64,000 nucleotides of DNA from Acinetobacter halotolerans (GTDB lineage Bacteria; Pseudomonadota; Gammaproteobacteria; Pseudomonadales; Moraxellaceae), in the NCBI RefSeq assembly GCF_004208515.1, contig NZ_SGIM01000003.1, positions 124,001 to 188,000 on the forward strand. The letters run 5' to 3'. A program made the translations under genes and the position numbers. Each line of letters begins with the position of its first letter. The stretch's first letter is position 1. A model generated the notes under the pieces. It was not told the DNA's origin. It saw nothing but the letters and a program-made list of their open reading frames with translations, and made no database searches. Below, one piece after another: positions 44,359-54,800 of this stretch.

Positions 44359-46560
44359 ATGGAAATCAAAGTTAATTATCTCGACAATCTTCGTCAAGAA
44401 GCCAAGTTCGATGACTTTACCGTAATTGCAGATCAACCGATCCGCTACAAAGGTGATGGTTCTGCGCCAGGTCCATTTGATTATTTTTTAGCATCATCGG
44501 CACTCTGTGCAGCTTATTTCGTAAAAGTGTATTGTGCCGCACGTGATATTCCGACGGATAATATTCGTTTATCGCAAAACAATATTGTTGATCCAGAAAA
44601 CCGCTACAAACAAATTTTTAAAATTCAGGTGGAGTTGCCTGCTGATATTTCAGAAAAAGATCGTCAAGGTATCTTGCGCTCAATCGACCGTTGTACGGTG
44701 AAGAAGGTCATACAAACTGGCCCAGAATTTATTATTGAAGAAGTCGAAAGTATCGATGCCGATGCACAGGCATTGCTGATGCCAAGCTTAGCATCGGAAA
44801 ATACGACCTATATCGCAGGTAAGGATCTTCCATTAGAAGAAACCATTGCCAATATGTCGAGCATTTTGGCAGGCTTAGGTATGAAGATTGAAATTGCGTC
44901 ATGGCGTAATATTGTGCCAAATGTTTGGTCACTGCATATTCGTGATGCCCAATCTCCAATGTGTTTTACCAATGGTAAGGGTTCAACCAAAGAAAGTGCA
45001 TTGGCCTCAGCACTCGGTGAGTTCATTGAACGTTTAAATTGTAACTTTTTCTATAACGATCAGTTTTGGGGTGAAGAAATTGCCAACGCTGAATTTGTTC
45101 ACTATCCAGATGAAAAATGGTTTAAACCAGGTCCAAATGGCGAATTACCAAAAGAAATTTTAGATGAATACTGTCTAGAAGTTTATAACCCTGACGATGA
45201 GTTACTGGGTACGCATTTGTATGATACCAACTCAGGTAACATCGAACGTGGTATCTGTTCACTTCCATTTGTGCGTCAATCTGATGGTGAGACAGTCTAT
45301 TTCCCATCGAATCTAATTGAAAACCTATATCTAAGTAACGGTATGAGCGCGGGGAATACGTTAGAAGAAGCGCAAGTACAATGTTTATCTGAAATCTTTG
45401 AACGTGCTGTAAAACGCGAAATCTTAGAAGGGGAAATCACATTACCTGATGTACCTGAAGACGTTTTAGCGAAATATCCAAGTATCGTGGCAGGTATCCA
45501 AGGCTTAGAAGAGCAAGGTTTTCCAGTATTGGTCAAGGATGCTTCTTTAGGCGGTCAATTCCCTGTGATGTGTGTCACTTTGATGAACCCACGTACAGGT
45601 GGTGTGTTTGCTTCGTTTGGTGCACATCCAAGCTTTGAAGTCGCTTTGGAACGTAGTCTGACTGAGTTATTGCAAGGTCGTAGTTTTGAAGGCTTGAATG
45701 ACTTGCCACAACCAACCTTCCAAAGTGAAGCAGTGACCGAACCGAATAATTTTGTGGAACACTTTATTGATTCAAGTGGTTTAGTCTCTTGGCGTTTCTT
45801 TAGTGCCAAATCAGACTATGATTTCGTCGAGTGGGATTTTACCAATGATGGTGAAAACTCAAATGCAGATGAAGCAGCAGAACTGTTTGGTATTCTTGAA
45901 GAAATGGGCAAAGAAGTCTACATGGCTGTCTATGAGCATCTCGGTGCAACCGCTTGTCGTATCCTCGTACCAGATTATTCAGAAATTTATTTGGTTGAAG
46001 ATTTGGTTTGGGATAATACCAACAAAGCTTTATTGTTCCGTGAAGATATTTTGAACTTGCATCGCTTGGACGATGAGCAACTTGAAGCATTGCTTGAACG
46101 TTTAGAAGAATGTGAATTGGATGATTATACTGAGATCACTACGCTGATCGGGGTTGAATTCGATGACAATACTGTGTGGGGACAGCTCACACTGCTCGAA
46201 TTAAAATTATTAATCAATCTTGCATTACAGCAATTTGAAGAAGCCAAAGAACTGGTCGAAACGTTCTTGCAATACAATACCAACACAGTTGAGCGTGGCT
46301 TGTTCTATCAATGCATGAATGTCGTGCTAGAAGTCATTCTCGATGATGAGATGGAATTGGAAGATTACGACAAGAACTTCCGTCGTATGTTCGGTGATGA
46401 ACGTATGGATGCTGTAGTGGGTTCTGTCGAAGGCACTGTTCGTTTCTATGGTTTAACGCCGACCAGCATGAAACTTGAAGGGCTCGATCGTCATTTGCGT
46501 TTGATTGAAAGCTATAAGAAATTGCATGCTGCTCGTGCGAAATCAGTGATAGTAAGCTAG
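44359..46560 (+). CDS. OsmC-YcaO fusion protein
   Basis: 733 residues. Residues 1-145 are an OsmC-type domain with both peroxidatic-type cysteines (Cys50 in SSALCAAYF, Cys112 in SIDRCTVKK). Residues about 165-560 are a YcaO domain (TKESALASALGEFIERL, AQVQCLSEIFERAVKREI, SFEVALERSLTEL), followed by a helical C-terminal part as in E. coli YcaO. YcaO proteins use ATP to activate amide carbonyls; the E. coli protein affects ribosomal protein S12 methylthiolation with RimO. No precursor-peptide gene was seen near, so a housekeeping role is more likely than peptide cyclodehydration. Confidence 0.9.
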   Translation: MEIKVNYLDNLRQEAKFDDFTVIADQPIRYKGDGSAPGPFDYFLASSALCAAYFVKVYCAARDIPTDNIRLSQNNIVDPENRYKQIFKIQVELPADISEKDRQGILRSIDRCTVKKVIQTGPEFIIEEVESIDADAQALLMPSLASENTTYIAGKDLPLEETIANMSSILAGLGMKIEIASWRNIVPNVWSLHIRDAQSPMCFTNGKGSTKESALASALGEFIERLNCNFFYNDQFWGEEIANAEFVHYPDEKWFKPGPNGELPKEILDEYCLEVYNPDDELLGTHLYDTNSGNIERGICSLPFVRQSDGETVYFPSNLIENLYLSNGMSAGNTLEEAQVQCLSEIFERAVKREILEGEITLPDVPEDVLAKYPSIVAGIQGLEEQGFPVLVKDASLGGQFPVMCVTLMNPRTGGVFASFGAHPSFEVALERSLTELLQGRSFEGLNDLPQPTFQSEAVTEPNNFVEHFIDSSGLVSWRFFSAKSDYDFVEWDFTNDGENSNADEAAELFGILEEMGKEVYMAVYEHLGATACRILVPDYSEIYLVEDLVWDNTNKALLFREDILNLHRLDDEQLEALLERLEECELDDYTEITTLIGVEFDDNTVWGQLTLLELKLLINLALQQFEEAKELVETFLQYNTNTVERGLFYQCMNVVLEVILDDEMELEDYDKNFRRMFGDERMDAVVGSVEGTVRFYGLTPTSMKLEGLDRHLRLIESYKKLHAARAKSVIVS

Positions 46561-46575
46561 GAACGTCAATACACG

Positions 46576-46616
46576 ACACTGGACTGCAAGATGATATTCA
46601 TTGAGCAGTCCAGTGT
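46576..46616 (+). terminator. Hairpin terminator of the OsmC-YcaO gene
   Basis: ACACTGGACTGC (46576-46587) / GCAGTCCAGTGT (46605-46616), 12 pairs with a 17-base loop; only TT follows, so strength is uncertain. Confidence 0.7.
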
Positions 46617-46676
46617 TTAAATATCTAGCACATTTGAACAAAAAATTTAAAGAAATAAGAATGATATAAATATTTA

Positions 46677-46715
46677 GAGTCTGTTGACACTTCAACCATG
46701 CATTGCGTTTTTAGC
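46677..46715 (+). repeat. 29-bp motif copy 2, possible IS-end remnant
   Basis: TGTTGACA (46682-46689), seven bases, CATGCATTGCGTTT (46697-46710). Matches copy 1 at 22996-23024 in 25 of 29 positions, same orientation and spacing. Confidence 0.55.
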
Positions 46716-46972
46716 TAACCCCCTTTGATCATTATTTACATCTACTGGCATTTCCTTGTTGAGATAAACAAAAGGAATTTATAAAAGAAGTGTATTGCTT
46801 TAGATTATGAATATAATTCATATTTTTACATTAGAAAAAATCATTTCATGCATATCTAAATTGTTTGTAAGCTCGCAGAATAAGATAGAGATGGTCATCA
46901 TCTAATAACCGAAGCTATTTATGGATGAATAGATACAAAGATGCGTTTATATATAATCAATAGAGTAGAAAA

Positions 46973-48046
46973 ATGAATCCCTTAGATTTCGCAATTATCG
47001 ATCCACATATACACCAATGGGACCCTTATCACACACCACATTCAGCCGCACTATTGGTCAAAACCTTGGGGAAATATCCCGCGCTCATGGATAAGGTGAT
47101 TCGTCTGGTTAAGCCAAAGCCGTTATTAGATACGCTCGGAAAGACTGAACACATCTTAAATCCTTATTTACCGATGCATTACCATCAAGACTTAGGCGGT
47201 TTGAATGTAGAGAGTGTAGTGCATGTTGAAGCCAATTGGCATCATCATAAAGGTTTTGGCGTTGTTGAAGAAACGAGCTGGTTAAGCCATTTAGATTTTT
47301 CTAAGCATGATTTAAAGCTTACTGCAATTGTTGCCACGGCGGATCCAAGTAGCCGTAAATTCGTCGATATTTTAAAAGCTCACCGAGATGCAAGTCCTTT
47401 GTTTAGAGGAATTCGAAAGATGTCTTCTTGGCATGAAGATGACGGCATCTATCGCTGGTCTAAAACACCTCATTTATATCAGTCTAAAAAATTCTTAAAA
47501 GGATTTGAGCAACTCGCCCAAATGAATCTGTCCTTTGATGCTTGGGGCTATTCAACTCAATTAAATGAGATCACTGCTTTAGCCAAGCAATTTCCAGAAA
47601 CACGCATTGTCGTGGATCATCTTGCAACACCTGCTGGGTTATTTGGCGAAGTAGGTAAGAGGACTGGGAAAACTGCTGTGCAACGTGATGCAATATTTCA
47701 GCAATGGCAAAACGATCTGAGTACTTTGGCAGAACAGCCAAATGTAAGTGCGAAAATATCAGGTCTCATGATGCCTGTATTGGGACATACATTTTATAAA
47801 GAAAATCGCACCGCGACTGTAGATGAAATGATTCAATTATTAGCGCCATTGATTCAGCATGCGATTCGTGTCTTTGGTACAGATCGAATCATGTTCGCTT
47901 CGAATTATCCAATGGATAAACCTAATGCACGTTTAACCGACTTAATACAGGCTTACATCAAAATGATTGAGCCTTATGGTTCTGAAGCTTTGCAAGCGAT
48001 TTTTAGAAAAAACGCAATCCATTTTTATCAATTAGACATCAACTAA
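46973..48046 (+). CDS. Amidohydrolase family protein (COG3618 type)
   Basis: 357 residues starting with the metal-binding DPHIHQWD (residues about 10-17), with VVDHLATPAG and a late FASNYPMDKP, typical of amidohydrolase-2/lactonase-like TIM barrels. These hydrolyse lactones or decarboxylate aromatic acids; the substrate here is unknown. Sixteen bases upstream of a short-chain dehydrogenase gene, in one operon. Confidence 0.85.
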   Translation: MNPLDFAIIDPHIHQWDPYHTPHSAALLVKTLGKYPALMDKVIRLVKPKPLLDTLGKTEHILNPYLPMHYHQDLGGLNVESVVHVEANWHHHKGFGVVEETSWLSHLDFSKHDLKLTAIVATADPSSRKFVDILKAHRDASPLFRGIRKMSSWHEDDGIYRWSKTPHLYQSKKFLKGFEQLAQMNLSFDAWGYSTQLNEITALAKQFPETRIVVDHLATPAGLFGEVGKRTGKTAVQRDAIFQQWQNDLSTLAEQPNVSAKISGLMMPVLGHTFYKENRTATVDEMIQLLAPLIQHAIRVFGTDRIMFASNYPMDKPNARLTDLIQAYIKMIEPYGSEALQAIFRKNAIHFYQLDIN

Positions 48047-48061
48047 ACAAAGAGCCATGCT

Positions 48062-48892
48062 ATGAAAAATTTTAATCAAAAAGTTGCCGCGATTACAGGT
48101 GCGGGTTCTGGAATCGGTCAACAACTCGCTATCTTATTGGCACAACAAGGTACACATTTAGCCCTGAGTGATGTCAACGAGCAAGGCTTAGCTGAAACAT
48201 TGGAGCTTGTTAAATCTTATCCGATCAAAGTGACACTCACGACTTTGAATGTTGTTGATCGCGCTGCTGTAGAGGAATGGGCTGCGAATACCGCTCAAGA
48301 ACATGGAAAAATTAATCTCATTTTTAATAATGCAGGCGTGGCACTGGCAAGCACGGTTGAAGGAATGAGCTATGAAGAAATGGAGTGGGTATTTGATATT
48401 AATTTTTGGGGTGTTGTACATGGTACCAAAGCATTTTTACCCTATTTAAGGCAAAGTGGTGAAGGGCATATTATCAATATTTCCAGTCTATTTGGCTTAA
48501 CAGCACAACCTACGCAAAGTGCATACAATGCGACTAAATTTGCAGTGCGTGGTTTTACCGAATCACTTCGTCAAGAACTGGACTTACAAGCCAACGGCGT
48601 AAGTGCAACTTGTGTTCATCCAGGAGGGATACGCACCAACATTGCGAATAGCGCACGCATGAGTGATAGTATTCGGGCCTTAGGATTGAATCCTGCAAAA
48701 GCCAGTAAAGCCTTTAACAAGGTACTCAAAACCCCACCAGAAGAAGCTGCAAAAGTAATTTTAAATGCGGTTAAAAAGGATCAGCGCCGAGTTTTAATTG
48801 GCAATGATGCCAAAATTTTAGATCTAATTCAGCGTGTAGCACCATCACATTATGCGCAAGCATTGAATTTGTTCACCAAAAAGAAAAAGTAA
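48062..48892 (+). CDS. Short-chain dehydrogenase/reductase
   Basis: 276 residues with the classical SDR cofactor loop TGAGSGIG (14-21), NNAGVA, catalytic Ser-Tyr-Lys (SSLFG, YNATK) and a PGGIRT loop. NAD(P)-dependent alcohol/ketone oxidoreductase; resembles acetoin-dehydrogenase-like SDRs. Co-transcribed with the amidohydrolase, so the two likely act on one substrate. Confidence 0.9.
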   Translation: MKNFNQKVAAITGAGSGIGQQLAILLAQQGTHLALSDVNEQGLAETLELVKSYPIKVTLTTLNVVDRAAVEEWAANTAQEHGKINLIFNNAGVALASTVEGMSYEEMEWVFDINFWGVVHGTKAFLPYLRQSGEGHIINISSLFGLTAQPTQSAYNATKFAVRGFTESLRQELDLQANGVSATCVHPGGIRTNIANSARMSDSIRALGLNPAKASKAFNKVLKTPPEEAAKVILNAVKKDQRRVLIGNDAKILDLIQRVAPSHYAQALNLFTKKKK

Positions 48893-48914
48893 GATTTGAG
48901 TTCATCTTTTATTT

Positions 48915-48961
48915 GATTCACAAAGCTCTAAAGTAAAATGTAATTTAGGGCTTTGTGAATC
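48915..48961. terminator. Long hairpin between convergent genes
   Basis: GATTCACAAAGCTCTAAA (48915-48932) pairs with 48944-48961 over 18 positions with one G-U. No clear T-run on either side, but the place between convergent SDR and LysE genes fits a terminator. Confidence 0.55.
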
Positions 48962-48967
48962 AATGAC

Positions 48968-49606
48968 TTATGCTAAATATTGAATGTTAAATTCTCTATA
49001 AAACATTCCCAAAGCCAATATACCCATCATGAGAGACAGTGTTCTTAATAAAATGGTTTGTACTTTTATATCACTGAGTACTTTCTTTAGATTCCATGAA
49101 AAAAAGACATAAAGGCCGCCAATGATGGCAAGCGTGAAGATGGTAATAGATACTAAAAACCAGCTTTGCTTTTGCAATGACTGCGCACCGAAGATAGCAG
49201 GTACAATTGCGAGATAAAATGAAATGGTTTTAGGATTACTCAAAGTAATTAACAGCCCATCTTTATAGGAAAAAAGCGTGTTTTTGAGATTTTCAGATGC
49301 TTCATTTTCCAAAAGATTACTGTTAAAAAACCAAAACTTATAAGCTAAGTAAAGCAGGTATGAACTTGATAGTAGTATCAAATAAAAAACCAAATGTGGA
49401 CTGAAATGGTGAAGAGAAGAAAAAAGAAAAATTGAAATCAATAAAAAAGTGATATCTCCCGTGATGAGACCACACAGCATCATCAGTCCATTTTTATATC
49501 CCTGTACTAAAGTCTTAAACATAAGACCAGTCATGCCCGGTCCGGGGAGGATCGCGGCTAATCCTAAAGTTAAAACATAGGTCATTGTTTGTGTAAGATG
49601 TTCCAT
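48968..49606 (-). CDS. LysE family translocator
   Basis: 212 residues, about six membrane helices, with the LysE/RhtB N-terminal motif LAAILPGPGMTGLMFKT. An exporter of amino acids or derivatives. ATG 49606 is preferred over the in-frame TTG 49621. Divergent from an Lrp-type regulator, the usual partner of LysE exporters. Confidence 0.88.
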   Translation of the reverse strand: MEHLTQTMTYVLTLGLAAILPGPGMTGLMFKTLVQGYKNGLMMLCGLITGDITFLLISIFLFSSLHHFSPHLVFYLILLSSSYLLYLAYKFWFFNSNLLENEASENLKNTLFSYKDGLLITLSNPKTISFYLAIVPAIFGAQSLQKQSWFLVSITIFTLAIIGGLYVFFSWNLKKVLSDIKVQTILLRTLSLMMGILALGMFYREFNIQYLA

Positions 49607-49736
49607 GTCAATTAAAACCAAATGAAATCGGATCTCTATTTTTTAATAAATACACAGGTAAATTTGATCTATATGTTCTATAAAATATAAAAAATAGGGT
49701 ATAAATAACCCTATATTTAAATTTAATAGAAATTTT

Positions 49737-50216
49737 ATGCCTAATTTAAAAATTGATAAAACTGATGCAAGAATTTTAGAGTTGTTGCAAAAAGACTCAA
49801 GAACCACAAATGCTGACTTATCAGAACAGTTAGGTCTTTCAACCTCGCCCTGTTGGCGAAGAGTCAAACATTTAGAAGACACCAAAGTCATCAAAGGATA
49901 CGGCGTTTTACTTGATCGCAAAAAACTTGGCTTAGGTGTGATGGTGTTTGTCCGTGTATCGATTGATAGTCATAGCGAAAGAGAGGCAAAGAAATTTGAA
50001 GAAGAGGTCACTGCCTTAGATTATGTCGTTGCATGTTATAGCATTGGAGGCGATGCAGACTTTTTGTTGCAAGTTGTATCACCAGATCTCGATACATATG
50101 CTGAATTTTCAATGACGACCATTCGAAGATTGCCGGGAATCAAAGAAATGCAAAGTATGTTTGTGCTGAAGGAAATAAAACCCTTTTTATGTTTTCCAGT
50201 AAAGCCTCAGAAATAA
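49737..50216 (+). CDS. Lrp/AsnC family regulator
   Basis: 159 residues: N-terminal helix-turn-helix (DARILELLQKDSRTTNADLS ... GLSTSPCWRRVKHLE) and a C-terminal RAM/ACT-like ligand-binding domain (GGDADFLLQVVSPD). Likely controls the divergent LysE exporter in response to an amino acid. A hairpin GCACTG/CAGTGC lies just after the stop (50225-50250). Confidence 0.9.
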   Translation: MPNLKIDKTDARILELLQKDSRTTNADLSEQLGLSTSPCWRRVKHLEDTKVIKGYGVLLDRKKLGLGVMVFVRVSIDSHSEREAKKFEEEVTALDYVVACYSIGGDADFLLQVVSPDLDTYAEFSMTTIRRLPGIKEMQSMFVLKEIKPFLCFPVKPQK

Positions 50217-50319
50217 ACACTAGCGCACTGATTTTGACTGATCGCAGTGCATATAAAATAAAAATGCCTTGTTTTAAGTCAAAAAAGTATGACGAAATAG
50301 AAAAATCGTATTACTAAAC

Positions 50320-50335
50320 TGGCACGCCATTTGCT
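50320..50335 (+). promoter_or_regulatory. Sigma-54 promoter of the guanidine operon
   Basis: TGGCACGCCATTTGCT is an exact match to the -24/-12 consensus TGGCACG-N4-TTGCW. It lies about 35 bases before the riboswitch. GCACTG/CAGTGC at 50225-50250 could be an activator site or the lrp terminator. Confidence 0.85.
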
Positions 50336-50356
50336 TCATTAATTCCATCATAAAGT

Positions 50357-50460
50357 GATCTAGGGTTCCGATAGACAACTCCTCAAAGTTGGCTATGACT
50401 GAGACCGAGAGTTCACGGTTCGCAAGAACTACACGGAGGGATAAAAGCCCGGGAGGTTGG
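50357..50460 (+). promoter_or_regulatory. Guanidine-I (ykkC) riboswitch
   Basis: The conserved ykkC blocks appear in order: CTAGGGTTCCG (50360-50370), ACCGAGAG (50404-50411), CACGG (50414-50418), then ACGGAGGGATAAAAG followed by CCCGGGAG (about 50433-50455). A variable hairpin (ACAACTC...GAGTTGG-like) sits between the first two. It lies 28 bases before the first gene of the operon. No terminator is seen after it, so control may act on ribosome binding (AGAGG at 50474-50478). Confidence 0.93.
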
Positions 50461-50487
50461 ACTTAAACCTTAAAAGAGGTCATGCGA

Positions 50488-51225
50488 ATGAGCGAATATC
50501 ATAACAACCAGATCCTTTGGACTGAAAAACTACCGGGTGGTCATCATTGGTCTGGACGAGTTCAGAAAGGGGCAGTTTTACAATTCAAAGCGTTAGCTTC
50601 AAACGCCAATGTTTCACTGTTTTGTGTGAATGCTGAAGATAAACTCGAACGTTACAACATGCCAGACACCTTAAAAGGGCAACACACTGCATTTTTAACG
50701 ACGGGCAATGTTTTGTATTCAGATTTAGGGCGTGTCATGGCATCGATCGTTAAAGATGACCATGGTTGGAATGATACGTTCTGTGGGGCGAGTCGTCCTG
50801 AGCAAATCAGCAAACAGTTTGGTCAACGTCGTTTTCAAGATGCACGAAATGAAATGTACCAAAACGGTGTAGATGGCTTATTAGTAGAGATGGCGAAATT
50901 TTCACTGTCACAGACTGATTTAAGCGCAACCGTAAACCTTTTCTCAAAAGTGAGTCCCAATGATCAAGGTGCTCTAAGCTATACCCAATCAGACAATACC
51001 AGCCAAATCATTGAATTACGTTTTGAAATGGATTGTTTGGTTTTCCTTTCTGCTGCCCCACATGGTTTAGATAACAGTTCGCTCTATCAACCAAGCGATA
51101 TTCAATTGTCTTTATATAAAGCCAATCCTTTAGCCGACCACGATATTTGTCGTGATGCCTGTCCACAAAATCAGCGTGCTTTTCAAAACAACGCACGTTA
51201 CTACGCATTGAGTTCAGCATATTAA
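50488..51225 (+). CDS. cgdA: Carboxyguanidine deiminase subunit A (UAAP1, DUF1989)
   Basis: 245 residues of the urea-carboxylase-associated family, TIGR03424/DUF1989 type (LPGGHHWSGRVQKGAVLQF, YSDLGRVMASIVKDDHGWNDTFCG, split). CgdA/CgdB together convert carboxyguanidine to allophanate and ammonia. The riboswitch upstream and the carboxylase downstream place it in guanidine assimilation. ATG 50488 has AGAGG nine bases upstream; ATG 50482 is closer and less likely. Confidence 0.88.
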   Translation: MSEYHNNQILWTEKLPGGHHWSGRVQKGAVLQFKALASNANVSLFCVNAEDKLERYNMPDTLKGQHTAFLTTGNVLYSDLGRVMASIVKDDHGWNDTFCGASRPEQISKQFGQRRFQDARNEMYQNGVDGLLVEMAKFSLSQTDLSATVNLFSKVSPNDQGALSYTQSDNTSQIIELRFEMDCLVFLSAAPHGLDNSSLYQPSDIQLSLYKANPLADHDICRDACPQNQRAFQNNARYYALSSAY

Positions 51226-51242
51226 GCTATAGGAGAAGCATC

Positions 51243-51896
51243 ATGACAAGTTTACATACTTTTGAAAAAGCAACATTAAGTGAAGTTTGTCCTGCGGGTG
51301 AAGCGTGGATGTGCGAAGTCAAAAAAGGGCAATACTTTCGGATTATCGATTTAGAGGGCAATCAAGCTGTTGATACATTATTTATCTCAGCAGAAAATCC
51401 TGAAGAGCGTTATAGCGCTACAGATACGCTTGCCATGAATCAATATCTCTATTTAGAAAAAGGTACATCTTTATACAGTAACTTTGGACGGCTAATTGCA
51501 GTCATTCATGATGATAACTGCGGTCGTCACGATACGTTGGGTGGCGCATGTTCTTGCGAAAGTAATACTGTGCGCTATGCACATGAAACTTATCCTATGC
51601 ATAGTTGCCGCAACAATTTCATGTATGCCTTAGCCAAACATCCCATCGCGAAAAAGCACAATTTGAATGTGCGCCACATTGGTCCAAATATCAATTTCTT
51701 TATGAATGTTCCTGTTACATCTGATGGACATTTGAAATTTGATGATGGTATTTCTGCACCGGGTAAATTTGTCGAGATCAAAGCAGAAATGGATTTAATC
51801 GTGCTGATCTCTAATTGCCCGCAACTGAATAATCCTTGTAATGCCTATAACCCGACACCGATCCAATTAGTGATTCGTGATGGTGAGGAGGCTTAG
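51243..51896 (+). CDS. cgdB: Carboxyguanidine deiminase subunit B (UAAP2, DUF1989)
   Basis: 217 residues, DUF1989 fold again, with GNQAVDTLFISAENPEERYS, SNFGRLIAVIHDDNCGRHDTLGGACSCE (split by GRLIAV) and MHSCRNNFM; the Cys/His/Asp/Glu residues fit a metal site. Paralogue and partner of the preceding subunit. Seventeen bases after cgdA with AGGAGAAG upstream, three bases before the carboxylase. Confidence 0.88.
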   Translation: MTSLHTFEKATLSEVCPAGEAWMCEVKKGQYFRIIDLEGNQAVDTLFISAENPEERYSATDTLAMNQYLYLEKGTSLYSNFGRLIAVIHDDNCGRHDTLGGACSCESNTVRYAHETYPMHSCRNNFMYALAKHPIAKKHNLNVRHIGPNINFFMNVPVTSDGHLKFDDGISAPGKFVEIKAEMDLIVLISNCPQLNNPCNAYNPTPIQLVIRDGEEA

Positions 51897-51899
51897 TCT

Positions 51900-54800
51900 A
51901 TGTTTGATAAAGTTTTAATCGCCAATCGTGGAGCGATTGCATGTCGTGTTATTCGAACACTAAAAAAATTAGGTATTCAATCCGTTGCTGTCTACTCTGA
52001 GGCAGACCGAGATTCATTGCATGTGACCTTAGCAGATGAAGCGATTTATATCGGTGATGCACCCGTGAGTCAGAGTTACCTCAACGTTGATAAAATTTTA
52101 GAAGTCGCCAAACAAACAGGTGCGAATGCCATTCACCCTGGTTACGGTTTTCTATCTGAAAATGCTGATTTTTGTGATTTGTGTGAATCACAAGGAATTG
52201 CATTTATCGGCCCAAACTCAGCTCAAATGCGTGCATTTGGCTTGAAACATACCGCTAGAGAGCTTGCAATCGAAGCAAATGTGCCACTATTGCCGGGTAG
52301 CCAACTTTTGGCTGATGAAGCAGAGGCATTGGTTGAAGCAGAGCGCATTGGTTATCCTGTGATGCTAAAAAGTACCGCAGGCGGTGGTGGTATCGGCATG
52401 CGCTTGGTATGGAATGCAGAAGAGCTTAAAGATGCTTTCACAACAGTTTCTTATCTTGCACAGGCAAACTTTAAAGATGCAGGACTGTATTTAGAGAAAT
52501 TTGTACAGAATGCTCGCCACATCGAGGTGCAAATATTTGGTGATGGTCAAGGACAAGTTTTAGCGTTAGGTGAACGAGATTGTTCTGTTCAACGTCGCAA
52601 TCAAAAAGTCATTGAGGAAACGCCAGCACCACATTTAAATGATCAACAACGTTCATATATTCAGACTGTTGCAATTCAACTCATGCAATCCGTGAATTAT
52701 CGTTCAGCGGGTACTGTTGAGTTTGTGATGGATACGGACACGCAAGACTTTTACTTTTTGGAAGTAAATACCCGTCTACAAGTTGAACATGGTGTCACAG
52801 AACAAGTATATGGCGTGGATTTGGTTGAATGGATGGTCACACTTGCGAGTGGCGACTGGACAGCACCAACGCAATCTTTGAAATCAGTAGGACATTCGAT
52901 ACAAGTTCGTTTATATGCTGAAGACCCGATCAAAAACTTCCAACCGAGTGCAGGTTTACTGACCTTTGTTGAATTTGATGATCAAGCACGTAATGAAACA
53001 TGGGTAGAAACTGGCTCGACTGTTTCCTCATTTTACGATCCGATGATTGCTAAAATTATCGTCACGGCAAATGATCGAGATGCGGCTATTCAAGCAATGA
53101 ATCATAGCTTAGCCAAAACTCAGGTGGCAGGTATCGAAACCAATCTTGAATATTTACAGAATATTATGGATTGTGAAGTGTTTAAAGCGGGTACACAAAC
53201 CACTCGTTTCCTCAATACTTTTGAGTGGAAAACTCAAAAAATCGAGATATTGCAAGCTGGTATTCAAACTTCCATACAAGATGTCACTGGGCGTTTAGGT
53301 TACTGGGATGTGGGTGTACCACCGTCTGGAGCGATTGACCCTTTATCTTTAAACGTGGCAAACCAACTACTTGGCAATGCATCTAATAGTGCAGGTTTAG
53401 AATGTACATTGCATGGACCTACACTAAAGTTTCACTGTGATAGCCAAATCGTGCTTGCAGGTGGTGACATGCCGTCAACCTTAGACGGTGAGCACATTCC
53501 AATGTGGCAAACGATGAATGTCAAGAAAGGGCAAATTCTTAAATGCGGTAAAATCATCACAGGATGTAGAACGTATATTGGCATCAAAGGTGGTTTGAAT
53601 GTTCCCAAATACTTGGGTTCACAAGCGACATTTACTTTGGGTCAATTTGGTGGTCATGCAGGACGTAATTTGTTAATTGGTGATATGTTGCCAATCACTT
53701 CTTTTAGTTCAGATCAACAAACTGGTTTGAATGCTGAACAAGTCCCGACATTCTCAAACAGTTGGGAAATTGCAGTGATGTATGGTCCGCATGGTGCGCC
53801 TGATTTTTTCACCAAACAAGATATTGATGCTTTCTTTGAGCATTCCTTCGAAGTACATTTCAATTCAAGCCGTACAGGAATTCGCTTGATCGGTCCAAAG
53901 CCAGAATGGGCGCGTGAAGATGGCGGCGAAGCAGGTTTACATCCTTCCAATATTCATGACAATGCCTATGCTATTGGAGCAATCGACTTTACTGGAGACA
54001 TGCCAATCATTTTAGGTCCTGATGGTCCGAGTCTTGGTGGTTTTGTTTGCCCAGCAGTCGTTGTTCATTCTGAACTTTGGAAATTAGGTCAATTAAAAGC
54101 AGGAGACAAAGTTAAATTTGTTCCTATTCGATATGAACAAGCAACCCAATTAAATCAAACCTATCATCATATACTCAGTACTGAGCATCTTAATGATGTG
54201 CAATTCGGTCAAAGCTTTTATGTTGAGTTTGATAGCTTAAATGATGCCGTATTAGATCGTTTAGATGGTCAAGATCATACGCCAAATGTTGTTTATCGCC
54301 CCGCTGGTAATAACTACATGTTGGTTGAGTATGGCGAATTGGTTTTAGACCTGAATTTGAGATTCCGCATACATGCATTAATGCAGTGGGTTAAAGATCA
54401 AAACATCATAGGTATCATTGATCTAACACCGGGAATACGCTCACTTCAAATTCATTATGACTCACTCAAACTGGATCAACAGAATTTATTGAACCTACTC
54501 AAACAAGCCGAAACAGAATTGCCTGATGTGACTGAAATGCAAGTTCCTTCACGTACTGTGTATTTACCTTTGGCTTGGGAAGATTCACAAACGCAATTGG
54601 CAACTGATCGTTATATGCAAACGGTACGTCCTGATGCACCGTGGTGTCCGGACAATATAGAATTTATCCGTCGCATTAATGGTCTAAAAGATAAACAAGC
54701 CGTAAAAGACGTGGTGTATAACGCAAATTATTTGGTGATGGGCTTAGGTGATGTATATCTCGGTGCACCAGTTGCAACACCGCTTGATCCACGTCAACGA

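Larger units (their letters stand above)
46561..46972. other. Intergenic region with terminator and repeat
   Basis: 412 bases holding the terminator at 46576-46616 and the 29-bp motif at 46682-46710. A 32-codon ORF at 46807 lacks a ribosome binding site. Nothing else is supported. Confidence 0.5.

Noticed and set aside
44359..46560. Precursor peptide/RiPP cluster around the YcaO gene
   Set aside because: No short peptide gene, protease or dehydrogenase partner is adjacent, and the C-terminal part looks like housekeeping YcaO.
46749..46765. TGGCATTTCC stretch resembling a sigma-54 -24 element
   Set aside because: No GC at the required distance for the -12 element.
46807..46905. Plus-strand ORF of about 32 codons before the amidohydrolase gene
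   Set aside because: No ribosome binding site, AT-rich chance composition, and no promoter or partner.
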